Assembly: GCA_029246385.1 (NCBI GenBank)
Contig: JAQWNG010000034.1
Location: 1-64,000, forward strand
Length of the DNA stretch: 64,000 nucleotides
Source of the DNA: Halioglobus sp.
Lineage (GTDB): Bacteria > Pseudomonadota > Gammaproteobacteria > Pseudomonadales > Halieaceae
Reading direction: 5' to 3'
Translations under genes and position numbers: made by a program
Shown: positions 26,044 to 34,833 of the stretch, piece by piece
How the letters are laid out: each line of letters opens with the position of its first letter
Position numbering within the stretch: the first letter of the stretch is position 1
The notes under the pieces: model-generated
What the model was told of the DNA's origin: nothing
Seen by the model: only the letters and a program-made list of their open reading frames with translations
Database searches by the model: none

Positions 26044-27492
26044 GTGAATCCAAAAGTCATCAGACGCACCAAGATCGTCGCCACGGTGGGCCCCGCGAGT
26101 GATTCAGATGACGTCATCGCCAAGCTCATCAGAGCTGGCGTCAACGTCTTTCGCCTGAATTTTAGCCATGGCACTGCAGAGCAACATACCCTTGTGGCAA
26201 GCCGAATTCGCAAGCAGGCTAGTATCGCCGGCCAATACGTCGGCATCATGGCAGATTTACAGGGTCCAAAAATTCGTATCCGAAGCTTTCGTAACGACTT
26301 TATTGAGCTTGCCGCCGGCGACCGCTTTCATCTCGATCTTGATCTCGAAGCGAGTGAAGGTGATATTCGTGGTGTAGGCCTCGAGTATGAACCTCTGTGC
26401 TCCAGCGTCGTGCGCGGCGATATTCTGCTGCTAGATGACGGTCGCATACGCTTACGCGTCGACAACGTGGGAGCACGAGCGGTCGAGTGTAGCGTTCTGA
26501 TCGGCGGCAAGCTCGGTTCACGCAAGGGAATCAATCGTCTCGGGGGCGGGCTCGCTGCGCCAGCCCTGACCGCAAAGGACCTCACAGACATCGACAGTCT
26601 AAGTGCGATCAGCCCGGATTTTGTCGCTGTGTCGTTTGTCTCCTCGGCTGAAGACATCTTCCAAACCAGAGCGCGATTGCTACAACATCACTTAAAACCC
26701 GCCATCATTGCAAAAGTAGAACGCGCAGAGGTGGTTGCCGACGCAGGTCTTCTTAACAGTATCGTCGTTGCCGCGGACGGTGTAATGGTCGCCCGCGGAG
26801 ACTTAGGTGTCGAAGTCGGTGATGCTCAGCTGATCGGCATACAAAAGAAGCTCATCACCCTCGCACGCACCATGGATAGGGTCGTTATCACCGCCACACA
26901 AATGATGGAATCGATGATTAGCAGCTCTATGCCTACACGTGCCGAGGTCTTTGACGTTGCAAACGCCGTCCTCGACGGTTCGGACGCGGTCATGTTGTCG
27001 GCAGAAACCGCTGTTGGTGACTATCCAGTCGAGGTTGTCAATGCGATGGCTGATGCGGCGCTGGGTGCCGAGCGTCATCCGGTAGCCAGGAAATCTAAAT
27101 ATCGCCATGACGTCGAGTTTTCTAGCGCCCAGAGCGCCATCGCCATGTCAGCGATATACGCCGCTAACCGCTACAGCAATGTGCGCGGCATTGCCTGCCT
27201 CACCGAATCTGGCGCCACCCCTTTGCTCATGTCACGTCTAAGCTCGGGCTTGCCTATTTTCGCACTCAGTCAACGCAGCGAAACGCTGCAACAGCTCTCT
27301 CTGTGTCGTGGGGTTGTGCCATTATTTTTCGATGCAGCCGCTTTTGAGCACGATACCGTGGATGCCCGCGCCATAGAGTTTTTATTGGATGGCGCCTATT
27401 TACAAAAAGGCGACTCTATTATCCTGACGAAAGGTTCAATCATGGGAACCGCCGGCTCTACCAGTATCATGCAGATCCTGCCAGTGTATTAA
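26044..27492 (+). CDS. pyk: Pyruvate kinase
   Basis: Catalyses phosphoenolpyruvate + ADP to pyruvate + ATP, the last step of glycolysis. 482 residues from a GTG at 26044. Motifs: RRTKIVATVGPAS; VFRLNFSHG near 36-44; ADLQGPKIRIR; the active-site loop IIAKVERAEVV; VMVARGDLGVEVG; and the signature ITATQMMESMI with MPTRAEVFDVANAVLDGSDAVMLSAETAVG. The C-terminal regulatory domain is complete. Length and motifs fit PykA-type enzymes. Glucokinase follows 4 bases later, so the two are co-transcribed. Confidence 0.96.
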   Translation: MNPKVIRRTKIVATVGPASDSDDVIAKLIRAGVNVFRLNFSHGTAEQHTLVASRIRKQASIAGQYVGIMADLQGPKIRIRSFRNDFIELAAGDRFHLDLDLEASEGDIRGVGLEYEPLCSSVVRGDILLLDDGRIRLRVDNVGARAVECSVLIGGKLGSRKGINRLGGGLAAPALTAKDLTDIDSLSAISPDFVAVSFVSSAEDIFQTRARLLQHHLKPAIIAKVERAEVVADAGLLNSIVVAADGVMVARGDLGVEVGDAQLIGIQKKLITLARTMDRVVITATQMMESMISSSMPTRAEVFDVANAVLDGSDAVMLSAETAVGDYPVEVVNAMADAALGAERHPVARKSKYRHDVEFSSAQSAIAMSAIYAANRYSNVRGIACLTESGATPLLMSRLSSGLPIFALSQRSETLQQLSLCRGVVPLFFDAAAFEHDTVDARAIEFLLDGAYLQKGDSIILTKGSIMGTAGSTSIMQILPVY

Positions 27493-27496
27493 ACCT

Positions 27497-28459
27497 ATGC
27501 CATTGACAACATCCAGTGCCAATCGACTTGTCGCAGATATCGGGGGCACCAATACTCGGCTTGCTCTGTTCGACCCAGTAGCAGGCGAACTGCGCTCGCT
27601 GAGCAACTATGTGAATCGAGACTACGGTCAACCCAGCGACATTATCCATATATGGCTAGACGCCCTGCGGGAACCGCGACCAGCGGCTTGCTGTTTGGCC
27701 GTAGCGGCGCCACCCTGCGGTGATCAGATCACTATGCTCAATATCGACTGGTCATTCTCCGCCCGCGAAATAGCAGAGCGCTTCGGGTTCTCCACGCTTC
27801 GCTGTATCAATGATTTCGAAGCTAACGCCCATGCACTACCCCATCTGGCTGACAATGATCTTACCACTGTGCAGCGCGGAAAACGCAGCGGGGCTGCCAA
27901 GCTGGCGACCATTGGCGCCGGCACTGGGCTAGGTGGAGCGACACTGACACGCGCCGCAGGAGCAGTCAGTGCCAGCGCGAGCGAACCGGGACACATGGGT
28001 TTAGCTGCCGCTACCGATGTCGAGCTAGAACTTTTTCGCTACTTGCTAAAACAGCATGAGGAAATTTACGCTGAGTTACTTTTGTCTGGCCCTGGCCTTC
28101 AGCGCCTCTATCAATCCCTGGCCGACATTCAGGGCGAGGATCCACCGCCACTCCCTCCAGAGGTAATATCTGCCCGGGCCCTGACGGGACAGTGTGAGCT
28201 GTGCGCACTCACTCTCAACACTTTTTGCGCACTACTGGGCTCAATAAGTGGTGATTATGTGCTCGCCAATGGTGCCTATGGCGGCCTTTATCTCGCGGGA
28301 GGATTTCTGCCAAATATGCTCCCATTTTTGCAAAATAGCACCTTCCTACAGCGGTTCCAAAACAAAGGCAAAATGCGTGATCATCTAGTAGAAGTGCCAC
28401 TTTATGCTATTACCAGCCCAGTTACGGGTTTGCTCGGTGCCGCCCATGCACCGTTGTAA
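27497..28459 (+). CDS. glk: Glucokinase
   Basis: Phosphorylates glucose with ATP in the cytosol. 320 residues, the usual Glk length. Motifs: phosphate-1 loop LVADIGGTNTRLALF near 11-25; CINDFEANAHALP with the catalytic Asp; TIGAGTGLGGATLT; SEPGHMGLAA (catalytic-site Glu and His); and the C-terminal GGLYLAGGFLPNM adenosine motif. It follows pyk by 4 bases, so glucose entry and the final glycolytic step share a transcript. Confidence 0.95.
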   Translation: MPLTTSSANRLVADIGGTNTRLALFDPVAGELRSLSNYVNRDYGQPSDIIHIWLDALREPRPAACCLAVAAPPCGDQITMLNIDWSFSAREIAERFGFSTLRCINDFEANAHALPHLADNDLTTVQRGKRSGAAKLATIGAGTGLGGATLTRAAGAVSASASEPGHMGLAAATDVELELFRYLLKQHEEIYAELLLSGPGLQRLYQSLADIQGEDPPPLPPEVISARALTGQCELCALTLNTFCALLGSISGDYVLANGAYGGLYLAGGFLPNMLPFLQNSTFLQRFQNKGKMRDHLVEVPLYAITSPVTGLLGAAHAPL

Positions 28460-28701
28460 AGGTGAACGTAGCGACCAACGTCTAAAAATCAGGTCGTTAC
28501 GGGGCGTTATTGGCTGAAAATAGTTGTAAAACAGCCCTGTAAATCAGCAACTATGGTGCTACACTTCACCTAGCTGATCAGTTTCAGCAGGGTTTATGCT
28601 CACGGTCGAAGTTCCAACATGGTCATCGGTACGTAAATCATAAATAAAAACAAATGCAAAGGCACCTGGACATGGTGTCGCTCGCTATACAGGTAAATGT
28701 T
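28460..28701 (+). other. Leader region of the cold-shock gene
   Basis: A 242-base gap between glk and the cold-shock gene. It holds an imperfect hairpin just after glk (GTAGCGACC at about 28468 with GGTCGTTAC at about 28492, no T-run), and a weak -10-like TACACT at about 28560. If transcription starts there the cold-shock mRNA has a leader of over 100 bases, as cspA-type genes often do. This is inference; no promoter was firmly identified. Confidence 0.35.
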
Positions 28702-28908
28702 ATGTCTAAGACAAATGGTACAGTAAAGTGGTTTAACGAAACCAAAGGGTTCGGCTTTATCGAGCGTGAAGATGGACCGGATGTATTCGTTCATTTCAGC
28801 GCTATTCAGGGCGACGGCTTCAAAACTTTGGCCGATGGCCAAAAAGTTGAATTCGACGTTACTGATGGACAAAAAGGTCCTCAGGCTGAAAATGTAACGC
28901 CCGTTTAA
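28702..28908 (+). CDS. Cold-shock domain protein (CspA family)
   Basis: A 68-residue single-stranded nucleic-acid-binding protein. The ATG at 28702 gives [20 protein letters not shown], the standard CspA beginning; an upstream in-frame ATG at 28654 is not family-like. RNP1 reads KGFGFI and RNP2 reads VFVHFS. Such proteins melt mRNA structure or act as antiterminators; cold induction is common but not certain. A strong terminator follows 15 bases after the stop. Confidence 0.95.
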   Translation: MSKTNGTVKWFNETKGFGFIEREDGPDVFVHFSAIQGDGFKTLADGQKVEFDVTDGQKGPQAENVTPV

Positions 28909-28922
28909 GGCCGCAAGGTCAT

Positions 28923-28953
28923 AAAAAAAGGAGCTCAAAGAGCTCCTTTTTTT
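28923..28953. terminator. Bidirectional intrinsic terminator
   Basis: Stem GGAGCTC (28930-28936) / GAGCTCC (28940-28946) with an AAA loop, preceded by seven A and followed by seven T, so the hairpin works on both strands. It ends the cold-shock transcript and, from the other side, the seven-gene TonB operon whose last gene stops at 28997. Confidence 0.95.
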
Positions 28954-28996
28954 ATCTATTACAGCAGGCATTGGCGAACACAGTAAAAACGGCGTA

Positions 28997-30448
28997 TCAG
29001 CCCTGTCCTTGCGCTGCGCCTGGCAGCAACTCTGCTTCTTCATCCAGTACGGGCTCTTCGGGCATAGACTCCGCCTGCAGAGCGGCCTCCTCCTCTAGCA
29101 TCGCCTCGTCTTCATCTTGCAGTGATTTTTGACGCGCAAGCTCAGAGTCCATATAACTAACCCATTGATCGGCATACTCAACTGACCGCTCATCACGACT
29201 TGCCGCTGTAAACGCTTCACGCGCTTTCTCATACTGTTGCGTATTAAAGTAGGCCATACCTAGTACCAGCCGCGCGGTGTCTGGACGCTTAACGCCACCG
29301 CGTGACAATCCTTTGTTAATAGCAATGATCGCGTTTTTGAAGTCATCATTGTCGAGATACACATTTCCTAAGCGGGCATAAAGCTCGCCCTTATTTGACT
29401 TTGCAGCAGCGCGCTCCATAGCAGGGATGGCCTTATCGAGTTCCTGAGCTTGACGCCAAGCATTACCTGCTAGGTCCCAGTTTTTCGATGTGCCCTCAAT
29501 GGATTCATTTTTGAGCCCCTTATCCATAACCTTTGCGGCCTTATAGGGGACATCAGCATTCAGATACAAGTAGGCCATCGTGATCTGTTCATTGCCCTTA
29601 TCCAGCATATTCTGCATGTAAGCAGTTTCCATCGCCGCCAACTGCTTGGTTTCTTTTTTTTGCTCACCATATAAGTGGGATATTTGAACCCAATACTCTT
29701 TCTTGGGGTAATACTTGAGCAGCTCTTGCAGAACCCTTACGGTATTCTTGGTGTCGTTCTTCTCAAAATAGAGAAAGCGCGCCAAGTTGTACCACTGCTC
29801 CTTGGGCACTTTACCAGCCTCTTCACTCATGCTAATCGCTTTCTGAACATTGAGCAGAGACTTATCATAGTCCTTCACTTGATAATAACCCTGGGCCAAC
29901 AAGATATAAGCATTAGCGTTAGGCGTATCGGTCATTTCAAACCATCTAATCAATGCATTGATGCCTTTTTGCCACTGCTCCTGAACAAAATACAGCTGGG
30001 CGATGGTAAATCGCGTGTTGATTTCCATGGCCAGTGGAATCTCAGGCTGAGCGACTACCTGTTCATAAGATCTAAGCGCGCCGGCATAATCTTCTCGAGA
30101 ATACTGAATAAACGCGTACAGATTATAAACGTTAGCCAATTCATAGCTGTTCAGTGACTTCTTGCCGTCTGTTGCGATCATCTCATCAAGGATTTGTTTC
30201 GCCGTGACAAGATCTTTGCTCTCCGCTGCAACTTGCGCTTCGGAAAGCTTCTCATAAACACTGTTACGCAGAGCCGGCGTTCGGCGTGTGGCCTCTTGCG
30301 ACTTCTCTTTCTTTTCTGCGGCAAGAGCACTAGAGAAAGGCACCATACCGAAATCAGTCTGCACTTGCGTTACAGCGACCTGACCGGCAAATAGAGGGAC
30401 CGCCAAAAGTACAGCGCGTGTCCAGTAGTTGGCTTTTAACAACGTCAT
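28997..30448 (-). CDS. TPR protein of the TonB operon
   Basis: A 483-residue protein with an N-terminal membrane/signal segment (RAVLLAVPLFAGQVAV, about 11-27) and a superhelix of tetratricopeptide-like repeats over about residues 60-440 (ELANVYNLYAFIQYSREDYAGALRSYEQVV, AYILLAQGYYQVKDYDKSLLNVQKAI, LYARLGNVYLDNDDFKNAIIAINKGL, LVLGMAYFNTQQYEKAREAF). The C-terminus is very acidic (DEDEAMLEEEAALQAE...). In Vibrio TonB2-type operons a periplasmic TPR protein is the last gene and is thought to help the energised complex. Here it also closes the operon, 17 bases after tonB. Confidence 0.88.
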   Translation of the reverse strand: MTLLKANYWTRAVLLAVPLFAGQVAVTQVQTDFGMVPFSSALAAEKKEKSQEATRRTPALRNSVYEKLSEAQVAAESKDLVTAKQILDEMIATDGKKSLNSYELANVYNLYAFIQYSREDYAGALRSYEQVVAQPEIPLAMEINTRFTIAQLYFVQEQWQKGINALIRWFEMTDTPNANAYILLAQGYYQVKDYDKSLLNVQKAISMSEEAGKVPKEQWYNLARFLYFEKNDTKNTVRVLQELLKYYPKKEYWVQISHLYGEQKKETKQLAAMETAYMQNMLDKGNEQITMAYLYLNADVPYKAAKVMDKGLKNESIEGTSKNWDLAGNAWRQAQELDKAIPAMERAAAKSNKGELYARLGNVYLDNDDFKNAIIAINKGLSRGGVKRPDTARLVLGMAYFNTQQYEKAREAFTAASRDERSVEYADQWVSYMDSELARQKSLQDEDEAMLEEEAALQAESMPEEPVLDEEAELLPGAAQGQG

Positions 30449-30465
30449 AACGTATTCACCGTTTA

Positions 30466-31068
30466 CTATTCCAACTCATAAGTGAACTTGTTCCGTACGC
30501 CTGCGACTTCGATAGGCTCGCCATCGACCACTCGTGGCTTATACTTGAACTTCAGAGAGGCCTTAACGGACGCCTTGTCAAATACACCGCTGGGCTGACA
30601 ATCCACTGCCCGCGAGTCGCGAATTGCGCCAGATGTGGTAACCGTGTATTCGACGATGCAATAGCCGCTGATGCCGCGAGACTGGGCCCTCCTCGGATAT
30701 ATGGGCGCAACCTTGACGATGGGCAAATATTCTCCGTCACCCTGTGCCATCGTTCCGGTACCGATGGATATGTCGATACTAGCCTGTGGTGCGACATTAT
30801 TGATGTCTACATCCATGTCCACGTCGAGCTGCTCCATCTCCATCTCCGGCGGAGGCTCTTCCGGATCTTCCGCTTTGTCTGGCTTCGGCGTGGAATTCTG
30901 CAACTCAATGTCGTCAGGAAGCCGCACTAGCTCGGCGACCATACGGTCGTCGACTTCCGGGTTCACGAACTTGCCATCGATGAGGGCGTACATGATCAAA
31001 AATAGCGCCACAACCATGACAATAGCCAGCAGTATCGAAATGGTCGCTCTCACCAAACTACTCTCCAT
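30466..31068 (-). CDS. tonB: Energy transducer TonB (TonB2-like, short)
   Basis: A 200-residue TonB with one N-terminal membrane anchor (TISILLAIVMVVALFLIMYAL, about 9-29), a short proline/glutamate-rich periplasmic linker (PKPDKAEDPEEPPPEMEME, about 61-80), and a C-terminal domain LPIVKVAPIYPRRAQSRGISGYCIVEYTVTTSGAI...SLKFKYKPRVVDG. YPRRAQSRGISGYCIVEYTV is the TonB_C signature. The linker is much shorter than in E. coli TonB, as in Vibrio TonB2. It carries proton-motive energy from ExbB/ExbD to outer-membrane receptors such as that at 54798. Confidence 0.93.
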   Translation of the reverse strand: MESSLVRATISILLAIVMVVALFLIMYALIDGKFVNPEVDDRMVAELVRLPDDIELQNSTPKPDKAEDPEEPPPEMEMEQLDVDMDVDINNVAPQASIDISIGTGTMAQGDGEYLPIVKVAPIYPRRAQSRGISGYCIVEYTVTTSGAIRDSRAVDCQPSGVFDKASVKASLKFKYKPRVVDGEPIEVAGVRNKFTYELE

Positions 31069-31073
31069 CTCGC

Positions 31074-31499
31074 CTACCCCTTCTCGTCAGTAGAGATGCA
31101 TACGGTCGGGTCTAAGAAGTCACTGATCTTATCCAACAACTCGCTGGTCACAAGGGTGCTCGCCTCTGCATCAACCTGAATCACAAAATTCGCCTTAGGT
31201 GTATCGTTCTTGGCTGCCTCTGCGGTGCTAGCGACGAGAGCCAGTGGTATCTCCTTTTTGTCATAGTGAATCTTACCCAAGTCATCGACCGCAAATATAA
31301 TGGTGCCGCGCAGGCAACGCTCAGCAGTAGTCGCCTCGATTCTGACTATTTCGGGGCCAGGTTCCTTCACAAAGGTCGACGTCACGATAAAAAAGATGAG
31401 CATGATAAACACGACGTCGAGCATCGGCGTCAAATCAATGTCACCTTCACCGCCCTTATCTTGCGGCGCTAGCGGGCCACTTATTCTCCGCCTGCTCAC
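31074..31499 (-). CDS. exbD: ExbD/TolR biopolymer transport protein (second copy)
   Basis: A 141-residue protein with one N-terminal transmembrane segment preceded by the conserved IDLTPMLDVVFIMLIFFIVTSTF (about 20-42); the Asp of MLDVVF is the proton-carrying residue of the family. The periplasmic part (about 45-141) is diverged from the other ExbD and has two cysteines (ERCLRG and DPTVCIS). It overlaps the upstream exbD by four bases, so the two are translationally coupled. Two different ExbD chains in one operon suggest a heteromeric periplasmic dimer. Confidence 0.92.
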   Translation of the reverse strand: MSRRRISGPLAPQDKGGEGDIDLTPMLDVVFIMLIFFIVTSTFVKEPGPEIVRIEATTAERCLRGTIIFAVDDLGKIHYDKKEIPLALVASTAEAAKNDTPKANFVIQVDAEASTLVTSELLDKISDFLDPTVCISTDEKG

Positions 31500-31909
31500 G
31501 GTTTACTCTCCGCCGGCCAGTTTATCTGTTTTACGCCCGCCTCGCGTGCGCCATCGGCAACAGCGAGAAGAATTTTAGACGACGCACCAGATTCCGTTAT
31601 AATCGAAAATCCTTGTTCGGGATCTGAGGCCAACCGCTGTGCAACGCTAGACCTCACCGCCTTAATATCGACAATCCGATCATCCATAAAGATTTGATCG
31701 TTTCCCCTAATAGTGACTACGATACTAGTGGCGTCTGACTCAGGAGGCTCAACATTAGTATCTGGTCGATTTATGTCTAAACCGACCTCCCTTAAGAAAG
31801 AAGCCACCACAATAAAGAAGATCAACATAATAAACACCACATCTAACATGGGTGTCAGGTCGATCTCAGCCTCATCGGCATCTGCGTTTCGGTTTCTTTT
31901 GCGCATCAA
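31496..31909 (-). CDS. exbD: ExbD/TolR biopolymer transport protein (first copy)
   Basis: A 137-residue ExbD. The transmembrane region EIDLTPMLDVVFIMLIFFIVVASFLRE (about 15-41) contains the conserved Asp in MLDVVF. The periplasmic domain (DINRPDTNVEPPES...) is ExbD-like, with RSSVAQRLASDPEQGFSIITESGASSKILLAVADGAREAGVKQI in the usual arrangement. It sits between exbB and the second exbD, 10 bases from the former and overlapping the latter by four. Confidence 0.93.
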   Translation of the reverse strand: MMRKRNRNADADEAEIDLTPMLDVVFIMLIFFIVVASFLREVGLDINRPDTNVEPPESDATSIVVTIRGNDQIFMDDRIVDIKAVRSSVAQRLASDPEQGFSIITESGASSKILLAVADGAREAGVKQINWPAESKP

Positions 31910-31919
31910 TGTAGCTCTA

Positions 31920-32438
31920 TCAGTGATCCGTTGTCAGGTTGTCCCACAAGAGCTTGCCCTCACGTTGGGCAATCCGGGTAACGTAGGTATTAGCGAACAC
32001 GCCAGACAGAGCCGCTACCATCCCCGCCATAGTGGGAATTGTGGCCTTCTGGACGCCTTCGGCCATAGACTTGGCGTCACCACCGCCGGTTACTGCCATG
32101 ACATTAAACACTTCTATCATGCCCCACACTGTTCCCAGCAGCCCCAGCAACGGACACAAGGCCACCATCGCTTTAATCATAGGCAGAAATTGGTTAATCC
32201 GCATGCTGGCCTGGGACAGCAGCATGATGCGAATTTGGCTCGCTTCCCAAGACTTCCTCTCCGCGCGCCCCTCCCACTTGGCGATGACCTCGGTGGCATC
32301 ATTTTTCCACACAAATTTCAGATACCACACGCGCTCAAAAATGAGGGTCCACATCATAAGGAGGAGGGCGGCAATCAGCCATAAGACTTCACCACCCTGA
32401 TCCATAAACGAAAGCAATACCTGAGCCAAACCGTCCAT
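31920..32438 (-). CDS. exbB: MotA/TolQ/ExbB proton channel protein
   Basis: A 172-residue ExbB-type protein with a first transmembrane helix (VLWLIAALLLMMWTLIFERVWYL, about 18-40) and two more near 85-110 and 130-150. The family core LCPLLGLLGTVWGMIEVFNVMAVTGGGDAKSMAEGVQKATIPTMAGM is intact, including the TVWGMI and GxxxA turns. With ExbD it forms the proton-driven motor for TonB. It follows the long ExbB-like gene by one base. Confidence 0.94.
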   Translation of the reverse strand: MDGLAQVLLSFMDQGGEVLWLIAALLLMMWTLIFERVWYLKFVWKNDATEVIAKWEGRAERKSWEASQIRIMLLSQASMRINQFLPMIKAMVALCPLLGLLGTVWGMIEVFNVMAVTGGGDAKSMAEGVQKATIPTMAGMVAALSGVFANTYVTRIAQREGKLLWDNLTTDH

Positions 32439-32439
32439 A

Positions 32440-33825
32440 CTAAGACCTCAAGTTAGCTTCAGTGTGCTCCGCAACCATTCCTGTGGTCTGCTCGTCTAGG
32501 ATGTGAATGATTCGTTGGGCTCGGCCATTCACGATGGTGAACATCAACACGGTTGGAATTGCCACCAAAAGGCCCAGCACAGTGGTGATCAAGGCGCTAG
32601 AAATACCCCCTGCCATAGCTTTAGGATCGCCAGCACCGAAGATCGTGATGGCCTGGAACGTCAGAATCATGCCCGTAACTGTACCCAGCAGACCCATTAA
32701 CGGCGCAATGGCTGCGATAATTTTAAGTAGCGTAAGGCCACTTTCCAATTCCGGCGTTTCCTTTAACACGCCCTCAGATAATTTAAGCTCGAGGGTCTCA
32801 GTATCCATATTAGGATTATCCTCATGTATCTTCAGCACGCGACCCAGAGGATTGTTCGTGTTTGCTTTATCTGACCTAAGCTGCGCGCTCACCCTGCCGC
32901 CCACGATGGTCAGTACGGTGAAGCGATAGATGGCCAGTAGAAAGGCGAAGATACCCAACGCGGTAATGGCATAGCCGACGTAGCCGCCTTGATGCCAGCG
33001 TTCTGCAAGCGTCGGCGTTCCAATGATGGCCGCTAAATAAGAGCCGCCAGTAGGGCCAGTAGGATCCACACCGAAGGGGTTCAGTCCGCCCGAAGCGGAG
33101 GCCAAGTCAGCAGCCCAGCCGGTGTAGGGTCCACTAGGCTGGCGGGCTAGCTCACTGAGCTTGCCATTCTGGTAGCTAAGATAGTTACCGTCGATATCAA
33201 CGATATTGAAAGCGCCCACGCGCAGCACCTGCCGCTCAGTAAGCTCGCCTCCGGGAGAAGAAACATCCGCTGAAAACGTCGTTACAGCGCCGGTCTCGCG
33301 GATTTCACGCAACAGCTCGAACCACACCCGCTCGATCTCATCAATACTGGGTAAGCCAGTAGAATTATTCATCCTCTCTACAAGCTCTTTCAGAAATAAT
33401 TCACGACCGGGATACTGAGCTGAGGCCAACGAATAAGTCTCAAAGTTGGTTATCAAATCTCCGGCAGCTGATGTGAGATGGCCAAATAGCTCGCTGAGAG
33501 TGCCGAGCTTCTCATTCAATAATTGTTTCTTGGCAGCGATCAGAAGTTCGTTTTCTTCGAAGGTGTTTTCCAGTTCCGTGGAGAGCGCTTCCTGACGAGC
33601 TCGCTCGTCTTGAGCGCGCTTTAGTTCGGCTGCCTGGTTGGCCTTATCATTAGCGAAGCGTTGTTCCCGCTGCCGATTTTCCCGGGCCTCAGTGGTTTGG
33701 CCTTGCTTGACGAAACTCAGCAACTCATCCATAGACTTGGCCTGTTGCGCAAGGACAGAACCACTGGACAGCGACAGCGCACCACACAGTGCGAAAGCAA
33801 CGCCTTTTACAAATTTAAAGCTCAT
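32440..33825 (-). CDS. TtpC-like protein: MotA/TolQ/ExbB domain with N-terminal periplasmic coiled coil
   Basis: A 461-residue fusion. Signal peptide (about 1-26, LCGALSLSSGSVLAQQA); a long charged coiled coil (about 40-110, rich in E, K, R, Q) in the periplasm; a middle beta-rich part (about 180-260); and a C-terminal ExbB-like channel (about 275-460) with KIIAAIAPLMGLLGTVTGMILTFQAITIFGAGDPKAMAGGISSALITTVLGLLVAIPT. This layout is that of TtpC, the extra component of Vibrio TonB2 systems. Its start overlaps the DUF3450 stop by one base (33825), so they are coupled. Confidence 0.9.
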   Translation of the reverse strand: MSFKFVKGVAFALCGALSLSSGSVLAQQAKSMDELLSFVKQGQTTEARENRQREQRFANDKANQAAELKRAQDERARQEALSTELENTFEENELLIAAKKQLLNEKLGTLSELFGHLTSAAGDLITNFETYSLASAQYPGRELFLKELVERMNNSTGLPSIDEIERVWFELLREIRETGAVTTFSADVSSPGGELTERQVLRVGAFNIVDIDGNYLSYQNGKLSELARQPSGPYTGWAADLASASGGLNPFGVDPTGPTGGSYLAAIIGTPTLAERWHQGGYVGYAITALGIFAFLLAIYRFTVLTIVGGRVSAQLRSDKANTNNPLGRVLKIHEDNPNMDTETLELKLSEGVLKETPELESGLTLLKIIAAIAPLMGLLGTVTGMILTFQAITIFGAGDPKAMAGGISSALITTVLGLLVAIPTVLMFTIVNGRAQRIIHILDEQTTGMVAEHTEANLRS

Positions 33826-34610
33826 CAGTTAGCCTCCGGCGCCGCTATGGGCATTTTCAACAAATCAGTTGTCGCCTGCTTATTTACAATTGCAATGCCC
33901 TTTTTAATCGCTGCGCTATAATCACCTGAGGGTAGTTGCACCCAGCTCCTCGTTGTATTGTCCCACGCGCCAGCCAAGGCGCCATCGGTCGTCTGATAGG
34001 CGAGGGCAACGCGACCGACCTGCAGGAAATCTACCTCCCGCTCGGTGCCGCCGATGTCAATCGATGCCCTGTACGTATTTATCGTCCTGCCGTACTGAAG
34101 CTCAATATTGTAGGCTTCGAGCACCGCACGAAATATTTCGGCTGTGTCGAGATTATCGCGATCAAGGCTGCTGCGTAGCATCTGCACGCGCGCTAAGCGC
34201 TCTTGTTCTTCGAAAGGCATATCCAATTTTATAAACGCCTCGAGGCCATCCAGCATCCGAGGGACTAGCGGGGGTATCTGCCGGGCAATGACTGTGGATT
34301 TATCGATATCTGCCTCAATCCCGGCGATACGGGCTGTTTGGTTATCGATTTGGCGCTGCAGCCTCGCATTATAGACCTTTAAACCATCGACTTGCTTTGT
34401 CACGGTCTTATAGTCAGACAACAAATCACGCGTCTCATCAGCCAATCGATCAATTTTTACCTGAGAATTACGCGCCGCGTCATTTTTTGATTTGCCGACC
34501 GCTAAAATAGAATCCAGCGTGGTGGCGTGCACCGAGGCTGCAAAAACGCCGAGGGTGCCCGCAGTAATGAGCGCGGAGATCAACACTTCTTTTAATCGAT
34601 ACTTAGTCAT
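33825..34610 (-). CDS. DUF3450 protein of the TonB operon
   Basis: A 261-residue secreted protein: signal peptide (about 1-29, AGTLGVFAASVHA), then a coiled coil (about 45-105; KIDRLADETRDLLSDYKTVTKQVDGLKVYNARLQRQIDNQTARI) and a compact C-terminal part (RTINTYRASIDIGGTEREVDFLQVGRVALAYQT). This is the DUF3450 family, consistently found at the head of TtpC/ExbB/ExbD/TonB2 operons. Probably a periplasmic partner of the TtpC coiled coil; its function is not established. First gene of the operon, with a 223-base upstream gap to folA. Confidence 0.88.
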   Translation of the reverse strand: MTKYRLKEVLISALITAGTLGVFAASVHATTLDSILAVGKSKNDAARNSQVKIDRLADETRDLLSDYKTVTKQVDGLKVYNARLQRQIDNQTARIAGIEADIDKSTVIARQIPPLVPRMLDGLEAFIKLDMPFEEQERLARVQMLRSSLDRDNLDTAEIFRAVLEAYNIELQYGRTINTYRASIDIGGTEREVDFLQVGRVALAYQTTDGALAGAWDNTTRSWVQLPSGDYSAAIKKGIAIVNKQATTDLLKMPIAAPEAN

Positions 34611-34833
34611 GGGAATAGTGCTTCCTATAATCCAACAGAGTTATTCACAGCTAACAAGACAGGCCAGCATGCAGCGGCAAAACCGATGCGCACTTTCCCC
34701 GTAACAAACCGAGAAGAGGAAGGTAAACCATTTTAGGGGTCGTTTTCAATCAATGCCCTAAAGCATTCTTTATAATCTGCCTAAATGTGTACTTTGGTTA
34801 CACTTTTTGCTTCTATCCCGTTTTAAGGTAACA
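34611..34833 (-). other. Upstream region of the TonB operon
   Basis: A 223-base gap between folA (ending at 34834) and the DUF3450 gene (starting at 34610). It should hold the promoter of the TonB operon. I found no convincing hexamers, no Fur-box-like GATAATGATAAT pattern and no terminator after folA on inspection. A half-inverted element (GTGTTACC and GTGTAACC on the minus strand, near 34790-34840) is weak. Confidence 0.4.

Noticed and set aside
31713-32384. 223-codon plus-strand open frame
   Set aside because: Antisense to exbD and exbB, composition unlike a real protein, no ribosome site.
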